From Isoetes taiwanensis (Eukaryota > Streptophyta > Lycopodiopsida > Isoetales > Isoetaceae): a stretch of DNA of 64,000 bases. Position 1 is the first letter of the stretch. Every line of letters begins with the position of its first letter. Below, in pieces: positions 21,458 to 33,858 of this stretch. The position numbers and the translations under genes are program-made. The notes beneath the pieces are model-generated. The model made no database searches, was not told the DNA's origin, and was given only the letters and a program-made list of their open reading frames with translations. The stretch is taken from the NCBI GenBank assembly GCA_021234155.1, contig JAJEKV010000033.1, forward strand, positions 4,565,454 to 4,629,453, given 5' to 3'.

Positions 21458-21650
21458 TCTTGTTTAAATTTGGTTTTTTCGGGAGCCCCAAAAACTTTTT
21501 AGATTTTTTCTTTAACTTAATTTCCTAAGATTTCGAGGGTTTTGGCGCCGGAAAACAATTTCGATTGGCCAAAAATCGGGAAAAAATCCTCAACTTTGAT
21601 TTGGGGTTTCAATTTTTTCCCTTTCTGATTTCGGCCCTTCTAATCCGGCA
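21458..21650 (+). repeat. Helitron family 5' terminal repeat (copy 2)
   Basis: Matches 7896-8090; see that entry for shared blocks. Confidence 0.8.
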
Positions 21651-24550
21651 TGCATGTGTTGTGGTTTCGTGGGCAGTCTCATCTGCCTTGCTCCACGATT
21701 GGAAACTGCAAAGGTGCCAAATGATCCTATATCCATTCGATTTCAAGCATCTGCCACATAGATTGTAGCTAACGATCCTCTGCAAACCAGATTTTAAAAC
21801 TTTAATCACTGCCAGAAGCAGAAGAAGACGCCTAAGGGAAAAATTTCTAGCACTGTCGGATCATCTGCGGGAGAGTTTGCTACAGTGAAAATTTTCCATT
21901 TTTCAGAAATCGAAGAAGTTGTTTCGTTTATGATTTTTAGGGTCCTTATGTTTTTTATGGCTTTTTATGGCAAAGAGAATCCATGCCACGATTTCTCAAG
22001 CCATGCAGGGATCAGTTGATCAAAATCGGCTGAAGATGTGAAGCATTTAGGGTTTATGCTTTTTCTGAAGGTTGATTTGATTTTGTTATATGCTTGCCAA
22101 GATTTCCCATTATCTGTCCGTGATGGTAGACAGGCCATTGTAATTTTTGCTAGGCCCATATGTATTCTGATTGTTTTCTAATTCTTTTTGCAGAGCGGAG
22201 TGATAAGAGCACCGGCATTTTATAGGGATCGTTTGCAAGACAAGCTGCGGCTAATTTAAGAGGTATAGATAGTCCTCTTGGTGATTTTCACTTATAGTCT
22301 CTAGATTACAATCTAGAATGTTACTGGATGCACTACATATAGAGGATTGTTGGTACTCTACTTCGTTTGGAGAAGTTCATTTGGAAAAAAAAAAATGTGC
22401 AGTTAGGGAAAGTTTGAATTTTTGACATTTAGGTGAATATGCAGATAGCAGGCTTCTGATCAATCTCTGTTGTTGTGAAGCTGAATGTGCAGATAGTAGG
22501 CTCCTCAGAATTAATCTTTGCATTTGTGAATTTAACATATTCACTTTTTAACTTATTTCTATTCATGGATGCACATCATTGACGTTTTTGCCTGTTGTGT
22601 TCTGTTTGCAGTGCATCCTCTCATCTACAACGACTAAGCTTACACAAGGCAGCCTATTTCCTTTATTCCAGAGTATCTGGAGTTTAGCTGTGTAGGAGCA
22701 AGAATTAGCAATGGCACCATGGCTTTTCATTAAAAGGTCAGTGTTCTTAATTTCTTTTGATGATATTTTCTTCTAGGTGCTTGCTGGTTACATCAATCTA
22801 GCGTATATGGTACTTGACGTTGTTATGCCTTGGTCTAGCTTGCTCCAACAACTTTGCATGTCATATCAATGATGTATACACGTTCAAATATTTTGTTCAT
22901 TTTGTTTAGACATTTCAAGCATATTTTCTTTTGTTCTCATATAGGAATGACCTCTCTGATCCTTTGAGATAGGGATTTAATTTTTTCCTTTCGAGAGGAT
23001 GCATAGCATCTCAGCATGCATGCCATCATTCAAGGTCTATATGCCATTTGATTTGCTAATGATTCATGTACCATGCTTCTAAGCTAGATTGCTGATTGCT
23101 AGATTGCTATTCAATTGGCTGCAACTTGCATTCATATCCTCTTTATCTGAATGAGCAGTTTATCTAATATTAACAATGAATGAATCATTGTTTGAAATTG
23201 GTGTAGATCAACTAATAATACTTTGGTGGATTCTTTCGTTGTATATAAGGAGTGCAAATCTATGAATATTTGGATGTGTTTGGCGAATCTTTGTAAGTCT
23301 CCTTAGTTTTGTCCATTGGTTTCCCCTTCCCAATGACATGGGACTTTGTCTCTTTCAGAAGGGTTTTGCATAGCTCATTTGGCACTACAAGCAATGCGAC
23401 TCTAGAGGTAAGAACTTAATTGTTGTCACTTCTGGACAGATGTTTAACATAGCGTTGTTTGTCATATCATTTTAAGTGCCTACTGCAATTTCTGTGCAAA
23501 ATATTTTCTGGCAATAAACCACCAGATATACATTATAGCCCATTGACTATTACATTTTTGAATCTGTAGGATAAACTATAGTTTAGCATGATGTTGTGGA
23601 TGAATTTTGTGGGTTGTTTAGGAGTGTACTTCCCCTACTTGAAGCTTCCAAGCATATCCTTGCCAAATCATTAACATGCACGTAGAGCTAAGTGGGTTGG
23701 TTATTGTAAATTCTCCACATTTAACATATGTAAGATAGCGTGGGTATGCTGGACCAGATTCAACTGGTCTATAGAGCTACTTGACCTGTCAAGATAAGAG
23801 CTAGGTCCAAGCTTTGGAATATCACTTCAGATCTACAATTTGTAGCTTATTGCATTAGTTTATAAATGTACATCGTCACACACAAGCTTCAGTTGGAGCT
23901 CTAGAAGCATTATAAAGCCTGAGTTTAAAAGAGGCAAACTGTCTGCAGCTGAACATCCTTATTTTACATGGATGATTTTTCTTGCAGATGTAGCAAACCT
24001 TCAAGGCTTGACTGACTTAATATTTCTTCTTTGATAAACTTTTTTTTAGCACATGTGTACTAGCTTTAGCCTATCCTGCAAAGTGGAAGGACATACCAAC
24101 TGTGTTGCATCAGACCAACCATCTACTTTGTATGTGTTAGAAGGGACAGAAAAGAGAAGCGGAAAGGACAAAAGGCCAAAATTCCACAAAGAGAAAGGAC
24201 AATTTTTACTTTGCTACCTTCTGGGTAAGCCAAGGAGCATGCTTAAAGCTGTTCCACGTGACTTCTGAATGTTTGACGTCATGGATCCATGTTAATCATT
24301 ACTCAAAGCCAGTCAACAAAAGAGTAGTTGTAGACTTAAAGGTAGTCAATAAAAGAGTAGTTGTACATATTTTAGTCTTCCAATACTGATGTTTCTAGAT
24401 GCAATATTGTTTGCAAAAGTTGGATGTATGCTCATTTGCAAACATTGTGATTTTTTGCAAGCTTTATTGATGCGTTACCTAATCATTTCTCTTGCATGGA
24501 ATTCGAAGGGAAGCCGCTCCATGATGAAATCGACATTAATCTATTGTAGT
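21651..24550. other. Helitron 2 interior, no gene recognised
   Basis: Several sites look like plant splice junctions (for example TTTTTGCAG at about 22193 and TTTGCAG near 22610), but no protein domain emerges. The frame at 24053-24268 (MCTSFSLSCKVEG) is unrecognised. The region could be UTR or intron text of a captured transcript. Confidence 0.4.
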
Positions 24551-24856
24551 TAGCCTTAAATTGAAGGTGTACCCGGCTGACTCATGCAAATTAAGATAGG
24601 TGGGCAGATATGTCTAGGAAAATCAAGACAGCCGTGCAGATCATATTGTGCAGTTCTTTATATTGCATAATGAAGGTAATTGTAGCCTTAAGTTGAAGGT
24701 GTATCTAGCTAACTCAGCCAAATTAAGACAAGTGGATACATATGGCTAGGCAAATTAAGACAGGCGTGCGGATCATGTGCAGATCATATTGTATAGTTTT
24801 TCATATTGCATAATGAGGGTAATTGTACAATTTTTCATATTGCATAATGAAGGTAA
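24551..24856. repeat. 132-bp tandem duplication plus partial third copy
   Basis: Copies start TAGCCTTAAATTGAAGGTGT at 24551 and TAGCCTTAAGTTGAAGGTGT at 24683. Each ends TATTGCATAATGARGGTAATTG. A partial third unit repeats only the final ~32 bp (24825-24856). Confidence 0.88.
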
Positions 24857-25188
24857 CTAAATCGTAAGTGTAGGTGGTCTACTAGGCGCATGCATGAAGT
24901 TAAATATTTCAGAATATGTCCTCAGACCTTAAGTGCATGACTCTTAAGGCTTGAGCATTTTGCAAGGAAACTGGGTTGAACATAGTTTGATTTCCTTCAA
25001 GGTTTGTAGTTTCAACAAGTTATGGACCTGGACCAAAAGGTTTTTACATGGGGATAAATGCATTTTTTTTTTTGAAGGACTTGAGCCTTTATTATTACAT
25101 GAGGATAAATGCATGCATGAAGTTACATTTCAAAATATGTCCTCGATGTATCATTAGATTTTAGAAGCTATAAGCATGCATTATTTAT

Positions 25189-25780
25189 GCCATAGCCATG
25201 CTGCCAACATTTAGGACAATCCAAAATATCAAACTTACCCTGTAGAGACAATTCAAGAAGGATTCAAAACCACAAAGTATACATAGTCAATAGTCAATAG
25301 TCAGGGATGCACTTTAATGAAAATAATTAGTTATTTGTTGAGCAAAGAACAACTTCTAGGCTTCAAAGTTCGATGGTTTGGTTGCATCTTCTTTGTGCAA
25401 AATTTTGGTTGCACAAATTTTAATCTAAGTTTGTGGATGAATTTTTCTTTTGACAGTTTAGTCTTTAAAATCTGTAAGTAACTATTATCTGTGCCATGGC
25501 CATGCTGCCAACATTTGGGCCAACCTAAGATATCAAAATTACCCTTCAGAGAGAATCCAGGGAGGATTCAAAACCACAAAGTACGCATTATCAGGATGCA
25601 CTTTGATGAACTCAACAATTAGCCATCTGTTGAGCAAAGAATACTTCTAGGCTTCAAACTTTGATGGTTTGATTGCATATTTTTAGTATATATATTCTTC
25701 ATAAGTATATTCTCCGTACAAATTCTAATCTAAGTTTGTGGATGAAATTTTACCTTTAACATTTGCAATTTGTAGATAAA
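25189..25780. repeat. ~304-bp tandem duplication
   Basis: Copies start GCCATAGCCATGCTGCCAAC at 25189 and GCCATGGCCATGCTGCCAAC at 25493. Both contain GATTCAAAACCACAAAGTA, GTTGAGCAAAGAA and TAATCTAAGTTTGTGGATGA. Divergence is moderate, with small indels. Confidence 0.88.
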
Positions 25781-26317
25781 ACTTTATACGTGAAAGAGTG
25801 TTATGTTAGCTTTGTTATGCAGTGTCGGTCCCAAAAAACTATTTACAATGAGTTATCTATATTAACCATACTTATTATCATCTTATTCGTTGTTCTATTG
25901 CTTCTCATTGGCAAGAAATCTTACTCCTAAAAGCGTGCCACATTACTCCTCTTGAGCTGAATAATAATGTTCTCTAAACGATATATGCTTTCTCTTTTAT
26001 GCTATTGCTTATATTGTGTTTGGACATATATGGAATATGTAGCATAATAACAGGGGGTTTCCTTTGTATTTTTGTACGCTTTTCACTAAGGTTTTGCTAT
26101 GATTTTGTGGTGTATTTCAATTGATGTACTAATGCGTACATCTAGAGTGCGCATACGCTTTCATTATTTTTTATGGCACTTAGACAATGGTTTATCCCCT
26201 TCAAAAATAAAAAATTTCTAACATGGCATGCAAGGCTCGAGAGCTTTTACTTTAGGGTTCTCCTAAAATGATTAGGGTAAATCGTGCCCTCCCAAATCGT
26301 CTGCTGTTCTTCGTCTG

Positions 26318-26440
26318 CTCTGTGGCAATTTCGCAATGGCAGAACCATGGAGGGATTGGATGGCGAAGCGATTTTTCCCCGGCTGCTCTGTGGGCAATTT
26401 CGCAATGGCGTAAACCATGGAGGGATTGGGCGGTGGCGAT
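26318..26440. repeat. ~71-bp imperfect tandem duplication
   Basis: CTCTGTGGCAATTTCGCAAT... is repeated as CTCTGTGGGCAATTTCGCAAT..., each followed by CCATGGAGGGATTGG. A GC-richer island within an AT-rich region. Confidence 0.8.
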
Positions 26441-26559
26441 TTTCCATGGTTGTAGTAATGCTCTTATCAAAGGGCACAAGCTTCCAATTCGGCAGTGTAA
26501 GAAGGTACATGGTTTCTTCTCAGAGCAATCATTCATCCTCCAAGAATGGCCTATCTTTT

Positions 26560-27590
26560 AAAAACGTAGTAACAGACCTGCAGTCATGCATTGGATCTGA
26601 TTGGATCTCTTTGTAGAGACGGTGTGGCCTCTGTTGTTTTACCCTCTTCACATTATTCATACCTTCCTAAATATACAGCAATGGTTGAAGCATGTTTTCT
26701 ACAGATTCTCTTAACTCTTTCACGATGGATGTTGTCAAAGAATACAGAGTTCAGGTTGCGTTTTGGCCATTTTTCCAATAATTGATTTAGGGATAATGGA
26801 AGCAAGGCTCTATGAGCTGAATAATCTGAATACTTTGTGAAATCAGCAAAGCTCTCCAACTGCTTGCTTGCCTCTCCAGTGCCTGCATAAACTGCCTCTT
26901 CCCAAGGATAATGTAACTAGACGAGGTAATTCATCCTTAGGATACTTGTTGTCTTGACACGCACCTCGGATAATAGCATGTGGAAGTGTTGTCTTCAAGT
27001 TCATGGCAGCAGCAAGAGCAGCTGTGTCCTCTTGCTGGATTGCTTTCCATGAGCACATAGAGTTAGCTTAAAATGTTTTCATGATCATGAACAGATTAGG
27101 AGGTCCTTGAAGAGGACGCTTATAAATTTATGTAGCCAAGAAGGCAGGAATCCATGGCCTAGATATCATGCTAAACACTTACATAATTTGTTGTAGGTCG
27201 AATGAAGTTGCTGAGTCTTCTTCAAGGTACACGGTGCGTAGATAGAACATCTTGGTTGACCAGCACAGAAATTCATAGATCCTTGAAGAAGAGAAGCTTC
27301 TTATGCAGCAAGGAGAGGATGAAGAGGCGATGGAAGAAGTTTGGAAGAAGTTTGGCAGAGCTCGCCACTGTTGAAGCGATGCATATTGTGCAACTCCTGC
27401 CAGCTTTTGTAATGATTTTCATCAAAGACCATACTAATCCGGTTGGCCATGCTTAACAGCAAAACATTGCATGCACATGTGAAAGCACCTTGTAAGGTCA
27501 CAGAACCTATTATATTAACTATGTTCTCTACTTTTTTTTCATAAATTAAGATTGTATATTTGATTCGGAGATTTGAATAGTTTTCCATAA
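26560..27590. other. Unrecognised open frames, no supported gene
   Basis: Frames such as 26843-27058 (minus, KAIQQEDTAALAAAMN) and 27202-27456 (plus, MKLLSLLQGTRCVDR) carry no domain I recognise. They may be captured gene scraps within Helitron 2. Confidence 0.35.
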
Positions 27591-27706
27591 ACAAGGTGCC
27601 CAATTGTAGATAATCTTTGCTACACATATTGCTACATGTCTGTTATATTCTCACGTTTGTTTTTTTTTATGGCCCGAAGGGCCAAAAATTTTTTTTACTA
27701 TAATAA

Positions 27707-28149
27707 CCAACACATAACTACCATTGACATTAATAAATATAACCATTGGAACCAACACATTTAAATTAAAATCCCCCTTAAACCCCCTTTGGTTTGGGTG
27801 CATATTCACACGGGGGGTGACGTAGGGCAGCGAGAGCTGTCGGATTGGCATATTCGCCCCATATTCCTTAATCTACACCGTACGTAAAGTTCCTCATTTG
27901 TGGGGTATGCAAGTACAAGATTTGCTATACTGTATAACAAGATTCGCAAAATACTATAAGATTTCAACCGGAATACTATATGGTGTTGATTTCGTACGTG
28001 CAAAATACAATTATGAGGGCTCTCGCTGCCCTACGTCACCCCCCGTGTGAATATGCACCCAAACCAAAGGGGGTTTAAGGGGGATTTTAATTTAAATGTG
28101 TTGGTTCCAATGGTTATATTTATTAATGTCAATGGTAGTTATGTGTTGG
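27707..28149. repeat. 131-bp perfect inverted repeat with 181-bp spacer
   Basis: The left arm 27707-27837 and right arm 28019-28149 are exact reverse complements over 131 bp with no mismatch or gap that I can find. The spacer is 27838-28018. The outer ends read CCAACACATAACTACC and the inner ends GCAGCGAGAGC on the left arm. A 12-bp direct repeat, TGCCCAATTGTA, lies at 27597-27608 and again at 28151-28162, one base beyond the right arm. A transcript through this locus would fold into a long perfect hairpin. Arm identity implies a recent or gene-converted origin. Confidence 0.93.
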
Positions 28150-28542
28150 ATGCCCAATTGTATATCATTCCATTATTCAACAACATTATTGCAAAAATGA
28201 GGTTTTCGATTGTGCTTATTTGTCGTTGTATTAAGGAAATGGAACCTCTCATGACAATAAATCTACCCAATGTTCATCTTATGTGATGAATAAATATGGG
28301 ACATGGTGCATTGGAAGCTTATCTTCACAGATCCATAGAAATATCTATACTTCAATAAGAATGTGTAACAACAAAGCCTAACTTGACATCAAATTACTCA
28401 GACATACTCAGATCATACCAAAAGGTTCTATTCCAAATATTGACATAATCCATTCCCAATCATCACTTAGATCACTTGCATCTCTATCCAATAAAAACAC
28501 AATGCAACTACAAAACAACCACCCCTACAAATTACTACTAAA

Positions 28543-28571
28543 GCCCGGCAACACGAGGCACCATAACTAGT
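28543..28571 (+). repeat. Helitron 2 3' terminus (decayed hairpin + CTAG|T)
   Basis: GCCCGGCAAC is identical to the start of the 21427 hairpin; the 3' arm carries substitutions (ACGAGGC). CTAG is at 28567-28570, then T. Confidence 0.68.
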
Positions 28572-28572
28572 A

Positions 28573-28790
28573 ATATAATATAATAGATCTTTTCGTCCAC
28601 TGAAACCTAAAAGGCTTATGGGACTCAAACAAAGAACATAGCAAGCATAATATTATTCACATCCCCCTTCCCCGCACCCCGCGAAGGATTTTCTAGGAAA
28701 ACCTTAGCAGTAATAGGCACTACATATTAATGTAGCGACTAAGAACACAACTGAATATGCATGTCCTTACCTCCTAAATGTATAATGCTA
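28573..28790 (-). mobile_element. Old 3' end of microsatellite-tailed LINE (copy 4)
   Basis: Shares with 38816-38960 and 51900-52045 the order of CGTCCACTG, GGCYTATGGGAC, GCAGCAAR, CCCCGC..GAAGG.TTT, and GCAGTAATA. Many substitutions mark it as the oldest copy. The tail side is (TAATA)n at 28571-28588. Only 3' UTR survives, with no coding sequence. Confidence 0.65.
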
Positions 28791-31700
28791 GGACACCCAC
28801 TGTAGGGATTGACATTGGAACACACATTGGAGGATTTAGCATGGGAGCAGGGTCTACATCATGAGTAGGGACAGAGTCATGATCATATTCAAGATCTGGA
28901 AGAGATACTATCAAAACAAAATCTTGAACATTAAAAGTAAAAGACTAGAACATCAAGGAGATTGGAGCACAATAATGGACTAGCAATAAAGCTTGAATTC
29001 AAATGGCAGCTAGAATCTGGATCTGACCATACAGTAGAAGGTGGCACCTCTGTACTAGAATAGTATCGAGGACTAAGGGTGGAACTGGAACTGAAACTGG
29101 AGTTAGAAGAGGAGCCGAAATAGGATCATAGACTGGGCATGGATTTGACAATATGTTTTTTTTTTAGGGTAAGAAATTTTTTGATTAATATAGAAATGGT
29201 ACACGACCTTCTTGTGGGCTCCACAATAGGCCAGATAGGAAGTGTAATAAGCACACGGTCACCAGATAGAAAGAATTAATTCAAAAAAAAACAAGATAGA
29301 TATCAGCCTAAACGCCAATATATGATGATGTCTCTATACTCTGTCAACGCGTCCTCAATCCTTCCATATAATAACAGGAAAATATGTATCTCTCCACTCT
29401 TCTCATTCAGTACTAGGGGGCATGGCCTCTTCCATCCATTGCAGGTACTACGGAAACTTTGTTGCATTAGTAGAGCCCTACTATAAATGATACCTCTAAA
29501 CCATGAAGCACACTCCCGAAAGATATGTCTAGAAGCACAGATTTTTCAGCCTGGAGACCCTGCGCAAGAAATGCACTCTCAAAATTCCCCCGTCTTCTCC
29601 TATCTCTATTACTATTGAAGGTGTAATCCCTTTCCAAGAGCATATCTCAGCCACCCTGAAGCACAACCCGAAGTATTTCAGCAGAGATAAACATGTGTAC
29701 TAAGGAGAACTGGTCTCCGTCTTCCCATAGAGAGAATACTATGAGTGGCGCTCCAAGAGCGTACTTCCAACACAAAGTTCCCATCACTCCACTTCAACAT
29801 CCACCTCAACCTCTTCCCTGTCACAGAGCTACTATGGACCATGGCATGTTGCATGAACAAGTTGAGGAAGAAAAACACATATTACCTGCAACCACATGTA
29901 TTAAAATAGGGTGCGTTTAGCGTTCCTAGAAGGCATCACCACAGATTGACTTCAAGCAAGATACTGCAACCCTAAACTAGGTCCGAAGATAGATATAGGC
30001 CTTCCCAATCCGAATGATGATTGAGGTCGATTTATAGACTCTAATTGTAACCATTTGAAGCTCACCCCGTAAGATGCGAATAACTAAAGGGCACTGGCAA
30101 GCAATCATCCTTCCATGTGTTAACTCGGCCAAGAATCCATCATGCGGCATTGTACTAAAGAAGATCATGTCCTTGTTCCAAATCTGTACTGAGGGACCTG
30201 AAGTTTCATCTTCCAATAACACAGAAAATCATGCTGGCCTGTCCAAAAAGGGTGGTCCAATTGCTCACTATATGCTCCTCCAACTACCAGCATAGGTCAC
30301 AGTTGAAGATGCTCAACCATCTTAAAGATTTAAAACTCGAGTTCCCCTGGACACTTGAAGCACAGCTCAATAAGTCAGCAGCGGTAAAGTTCCCTTGGTC
30401 TCCCGCCCAAGGTTCCTTAATCTAACCCTGTTCACCACTCAAAAAAAAGTTTGAGTGCTATACAAACCCATGGATTCTGATTTTCCCCTTGCTGGAAAAG
30501 GGGAAGGATGATATTGAGCATCCAAGATTGAAGACACGACTCAAAAAAACCATAGTCTAACATAAATATAGCTAAGGATGCATCCAAGATATGCAATCCT
30601 TAAGCTTGCTCTAAACCCACCAGAGCTGCAGCTCCTTAGAGAAAGGGCAGCCCGTTTCATGCAAACAAAGGTTTTATCACTACCTGTAATTATGTCTTTC
30701 CATAAGCTCCCCCAAGATGAGCACAATCCGGGTTCTCAGTACCTTTTTTTGGCTCAGAAGCAACAGTTAAACAGCCAACACAGAAGCTTTGGTGCATGCA
30801 AATCCAAGAATGCAGTGAGTGCAGCGGAAACCACAACGGCTGTGGCCTTCTCTTTGCAGTGAGTGCAACGACAGGATCAACATACGAACATATATCATAC
30901 TCGATGAAATGAAGTATCCAAAACTGAAAAACAAGTTTAACTGAAGCTTCTGGGCCTATAGCAGTAGCCAGTGAATAAATGAGATACGAGGCAAGATTTG
31001 AGCATATGGGGCCAAAGACGCCTGGAATCTTGGAGCACAAGTTACTTGCTATAGTTTAGCCTATGCACTCAAAAATATTGAGAATGGCACAAGAATACTT
31101 CTTACCAGTTAAGAATCTGATGCATAGAAGGTAAAGCATTACGAGCAGCGGCCCAGCCCCAATACTAAACTCTGTTACACAAGATTCGATGCTAACTTGA
31201 AGGAGGCCTTGCCACTGTAACCAAGATGCGAGAACATAGGCGGCAACAGATGTTGCCCTTCCAGCATTCGTAGGTCCAAATGTCTGCAAGCAACGGGCGG
31301 CCGCCATTGCAATTTAGATGGAGTTTAGGATGGAGTTGATAACATAAAACTTTGATGCGATGTATCCCTTACATCATTTCCTCCAATAGTTTCTTTCTCC
31401 TTATAAGGACCTCCAATGATAAATAGACTCAAAGAAACAAGGTGCTACGCACAGAGGGTTGCCCTCCATGGCCGGAGGGTAAAGTGGCTCAAATCATACT
31501 TCAAAGTCATGTTTTCACAATGAATCAAACTTTCTACTTCAAAACAATATAGAATACTTGATACCACATGGGAATTGCCCTGAAGAAATCTTTGGTGCTC
31601 GGCATAGAACAAGTATTGCAGAAGCATAAGGACAAGTTTAATAGAAAAGGTCAAGTCTTCCACCTTAAAGTCGGCTATTTGACACGATGCAAGTGGATTT

Positions 31701-32280
31701 GAGAACCATTGCAAAATTTTAGCACTCAAAAATCAATCGTTGAACCAAAAGGTGTTTTCCACGTCCACTACTCGTACATGAAGCAGTTGGAATTTGAGGA
31801 TCATCACCAATTTTTTAAAATAAAACAACGCCCATGCTAAAGATTTTAGCAATAAAACACCACCATGCAGAATTTATAGCCTTATTGAAAATTGTTGGTA
31901 AGTCCAATACATAGAAACTCTACATGAGGGAAAAGAATTAACACAAATGCATGATTGTGAGCATTACTGATTTTGGTAGACTTGCAACCACCAAAGTAAC
32001 GACAAAGTACCCACTGATGTTATGATCTTTAAGCATATAGGTTTACAAAACAGTGCTCAAATAAATCTTTCAACAAAAAACATTAAAAAAAAATGCTCAA
32101 ATTCTGCTTGAGTTCAAGGAACCAAAACCATAGAGTGAGTCAACACGATGTACAAATGGGAAGGAAAAGGGGAAAACGAAAATACCAACATGCGCGAACA
32201 GGATCTATGTAGCATCAAAACACTTTTCAATACCCTCCCTGCAACTTTAGCCTTTTGAACAAAATAATGCATCTCAAAAC
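28791..32280. other. Non-coding; possible degenerate transposon text
   Basis: No supported gene. A T-run at about 29157-29166 followed by minus-strand open fragments up to about 30480 (for example GFLAELTHGRMIACQCP, 30222-29977) may be a very decayed retroelement, but I cannot name it. Nothing is recognised from 30500 to 32280. Confidence 0.4.
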
Positions 32281-32304
32281 ATAACCCAACCACAACCATA
32301 ACAC

Positions 32305-32790
32305 TTGGAGGGACTCGTACCTCCACCAAGGGTATCATACATACTGAGGGATTGAATCCATGACCACAAGCCAAGGGGCGCGCCCCTTAACTAAGCCCAC
32401 TAACACTAGGGCTAAGCAACAAGACAAAGAATATAAAAGAGCATGATAGTGGAAGCCTAGATATTCGTGAGGGGACTCGTACCTCCATCATGAGTAAAGA
32501 GGCACCGAAACATTCTAAGAAACCTGGGCCTGCAAACTGAGGCCCCTAAACCTTAAGACAAGCCCCCTTAACCCAATACGGCAACGAGGACATGATGGAG
32601 AAACAAAGCACTAGGGGAAAGAAGAAAACGGCTAGGGGGGATTCTTACCTCCACCTTGACCAAGAAGGACATGCCAATACCCCCTAGGGTCGAAAATACA
32701 AGATTACGTGGAAACCTAACCTTGTTTACAAGGGAAATTTATCTAAGGGAAAATTTGGAAAATGGCTAGGGGGGACTTGTACCTCCACCT
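32305..32790 (-). repeat. Four degenerate repeats with pol III B-box-like motif
   Basis: On the minus strand a motif close to GGTGGAGGTACGAGTCCCC recurs at about 32309-32327, 32472-32486, 32637-32655 and 32769-32789, spaced 130-165 bp apart. It contains GGTACGAGTCC, one base from the consensus tRNA B box. Between the first two, 32420-32340 (minus) reads like an A box region (TTAGCCCTAGTG) followed by GATTCAATCCC, also B-box-like. A tRNA-derived SINE cluster is one reading; a diverged minisatellite is the other. Confidence 0.4.
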
Positions 32791-33055
32791 TGGCCAAAAA
32801 TTACAATATCCCTTATGGATAAGAAAAGAGAACTCAGATGGAAACCTAACCTCGATTAAAGGCAGAAACCTTATCGCCAATAAAGCGGGCGGGAAGAGGA
32901 CATCAACGGACAAGTTGAAAAATTAGGTAGACACGTGGGGATTCCCAGGCTGTCCGCCTCCACCTACCTCTGTCCATATGAAAAAATCATGACAGGCAAA
33001 CTGGCAGTACGATTCTCATCTTGTCTTTAAATAAGAGATTTTGGGATTTCCAAAA

Positions 33056-33373
33056 AGGGGGCTGAAGGTTAATCTGGATAACGAGAATCGAAGACTGCGC
33101 AGACCATGAGCACCCTTAGCTCGAAAGAAATCTGCGAGGGCTCGAAGATGGCGGCTTGTTCTCTACTGTTTTCAGCCCACCATGGCTGCAGCAAATGACT
33201 CAGGTGGAGTCCTGAAGGGGGTTCGGGCGGGAACATGGCTAACCGCCAGTTTACTGGCTGGAGCAGTCATCAGCATATTCAAGGCATATGCTGGCATATA
33301 CTTGGATATGCCATAAACCCACATAAATGAGGGTTTGCCCCCTTAGGGGCAACCCAAAAAAAAAAAAGAGAAC
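33056..33373 (+). repeat. A-tailed retroposon with 3' hairpin (copy 2)
   Basis: About 310 bp, roughly 85-90% like 35600-35906 by eye. Shared blocks are GCGCAGACCATGAGCACCCT, GGGCTCGAAGATGGCGGCTT and GGTGGAGTCCTGAAGGGG. It ends with the GGGTTTGCCCC..GGGGCAACCC hairpin and an A13 tail. It has no ORF, so a SINE-like or truncated non-autonomous retroposon. Confidence 0.72.
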
Positions 33374-33858
33374 AGAAAAGGAAACACAATTATATAGGAA
33401 GGGAATGATATTTTGTTAAACTAGTCTAATCGTGAAAACATCTAGAAATTATTTCAAGTACTTCATGATATCTATAGTTAAAGAGAAGTCAAACTGACAT
33501 TCCGAGCCGTTCCCATTCCCACACCCATATGTTCCTGTTACAATTCTAACCACGTGATGAAAACGTTCATGTGCCGGTTGATGGAAAGACTTATCCTCCT
33601 TTACATCTGAAGAACATATTCCCATTTCCATAAAATGCCCTCAATCAAATCAAAGCGACCCTTCAAAGCCCAAATCAAAGCGACCCTTCAGTGCCCAGAT
33701 ACAAGATTTCACCTGGTTAACCTGAAGTTAGATCTTCGAATAAGCAATTTAGGGTTGGCGAATCAGATGCAGAAATCAAAAGAATGGAGACACAATATAA
33801 GATAACATCCACTGTATAGTATATAAACAAAAGTTTTTAACACCAGGAGTATGAATTT

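Larger units (their letters stand above)
21458..28570 (+). mobile_element. Candidate non-autonomous Helitron 2 (7.1 kb)
   Basis: It starts TCTTGTTTAAATTTGG two nucleotides after the CTAG of Helitron 1. It ends at 28570 with a decayed hairpin (GCCCGGC...ACGAGGC), ACCATAA and CTAG, followed by T. The first ~190 bp match the Helitron 1 start. The interior lacks Rep/helicase and shows no recognised gene; it holds exon-like and intron-like text, tandem duplications at 24.55-25.8 and 26.3 kb, and the 131-bp inverted repeat at 27.7-28.15 kb. Head-to-tail Helitron pairs are known from repeated insertion at, or readthrough from, an existing 3' end. The preceding base is T rather than A, a mild exception to the target rule. 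Confidence 0.58.

Noticed and set aside
27651-28286. Two similar ORFs on opposite strands (27851-27651 and 28047-28286)
   Set aside because: They share a peptide only because they are the two arms of the perfect inverted repeat; no independent coding evidence.
28791-30500. Named gene in the minus-strand frames at 29.7-30.5 kb
   Set aside because: The frames are short, broken and match no domain I can name.
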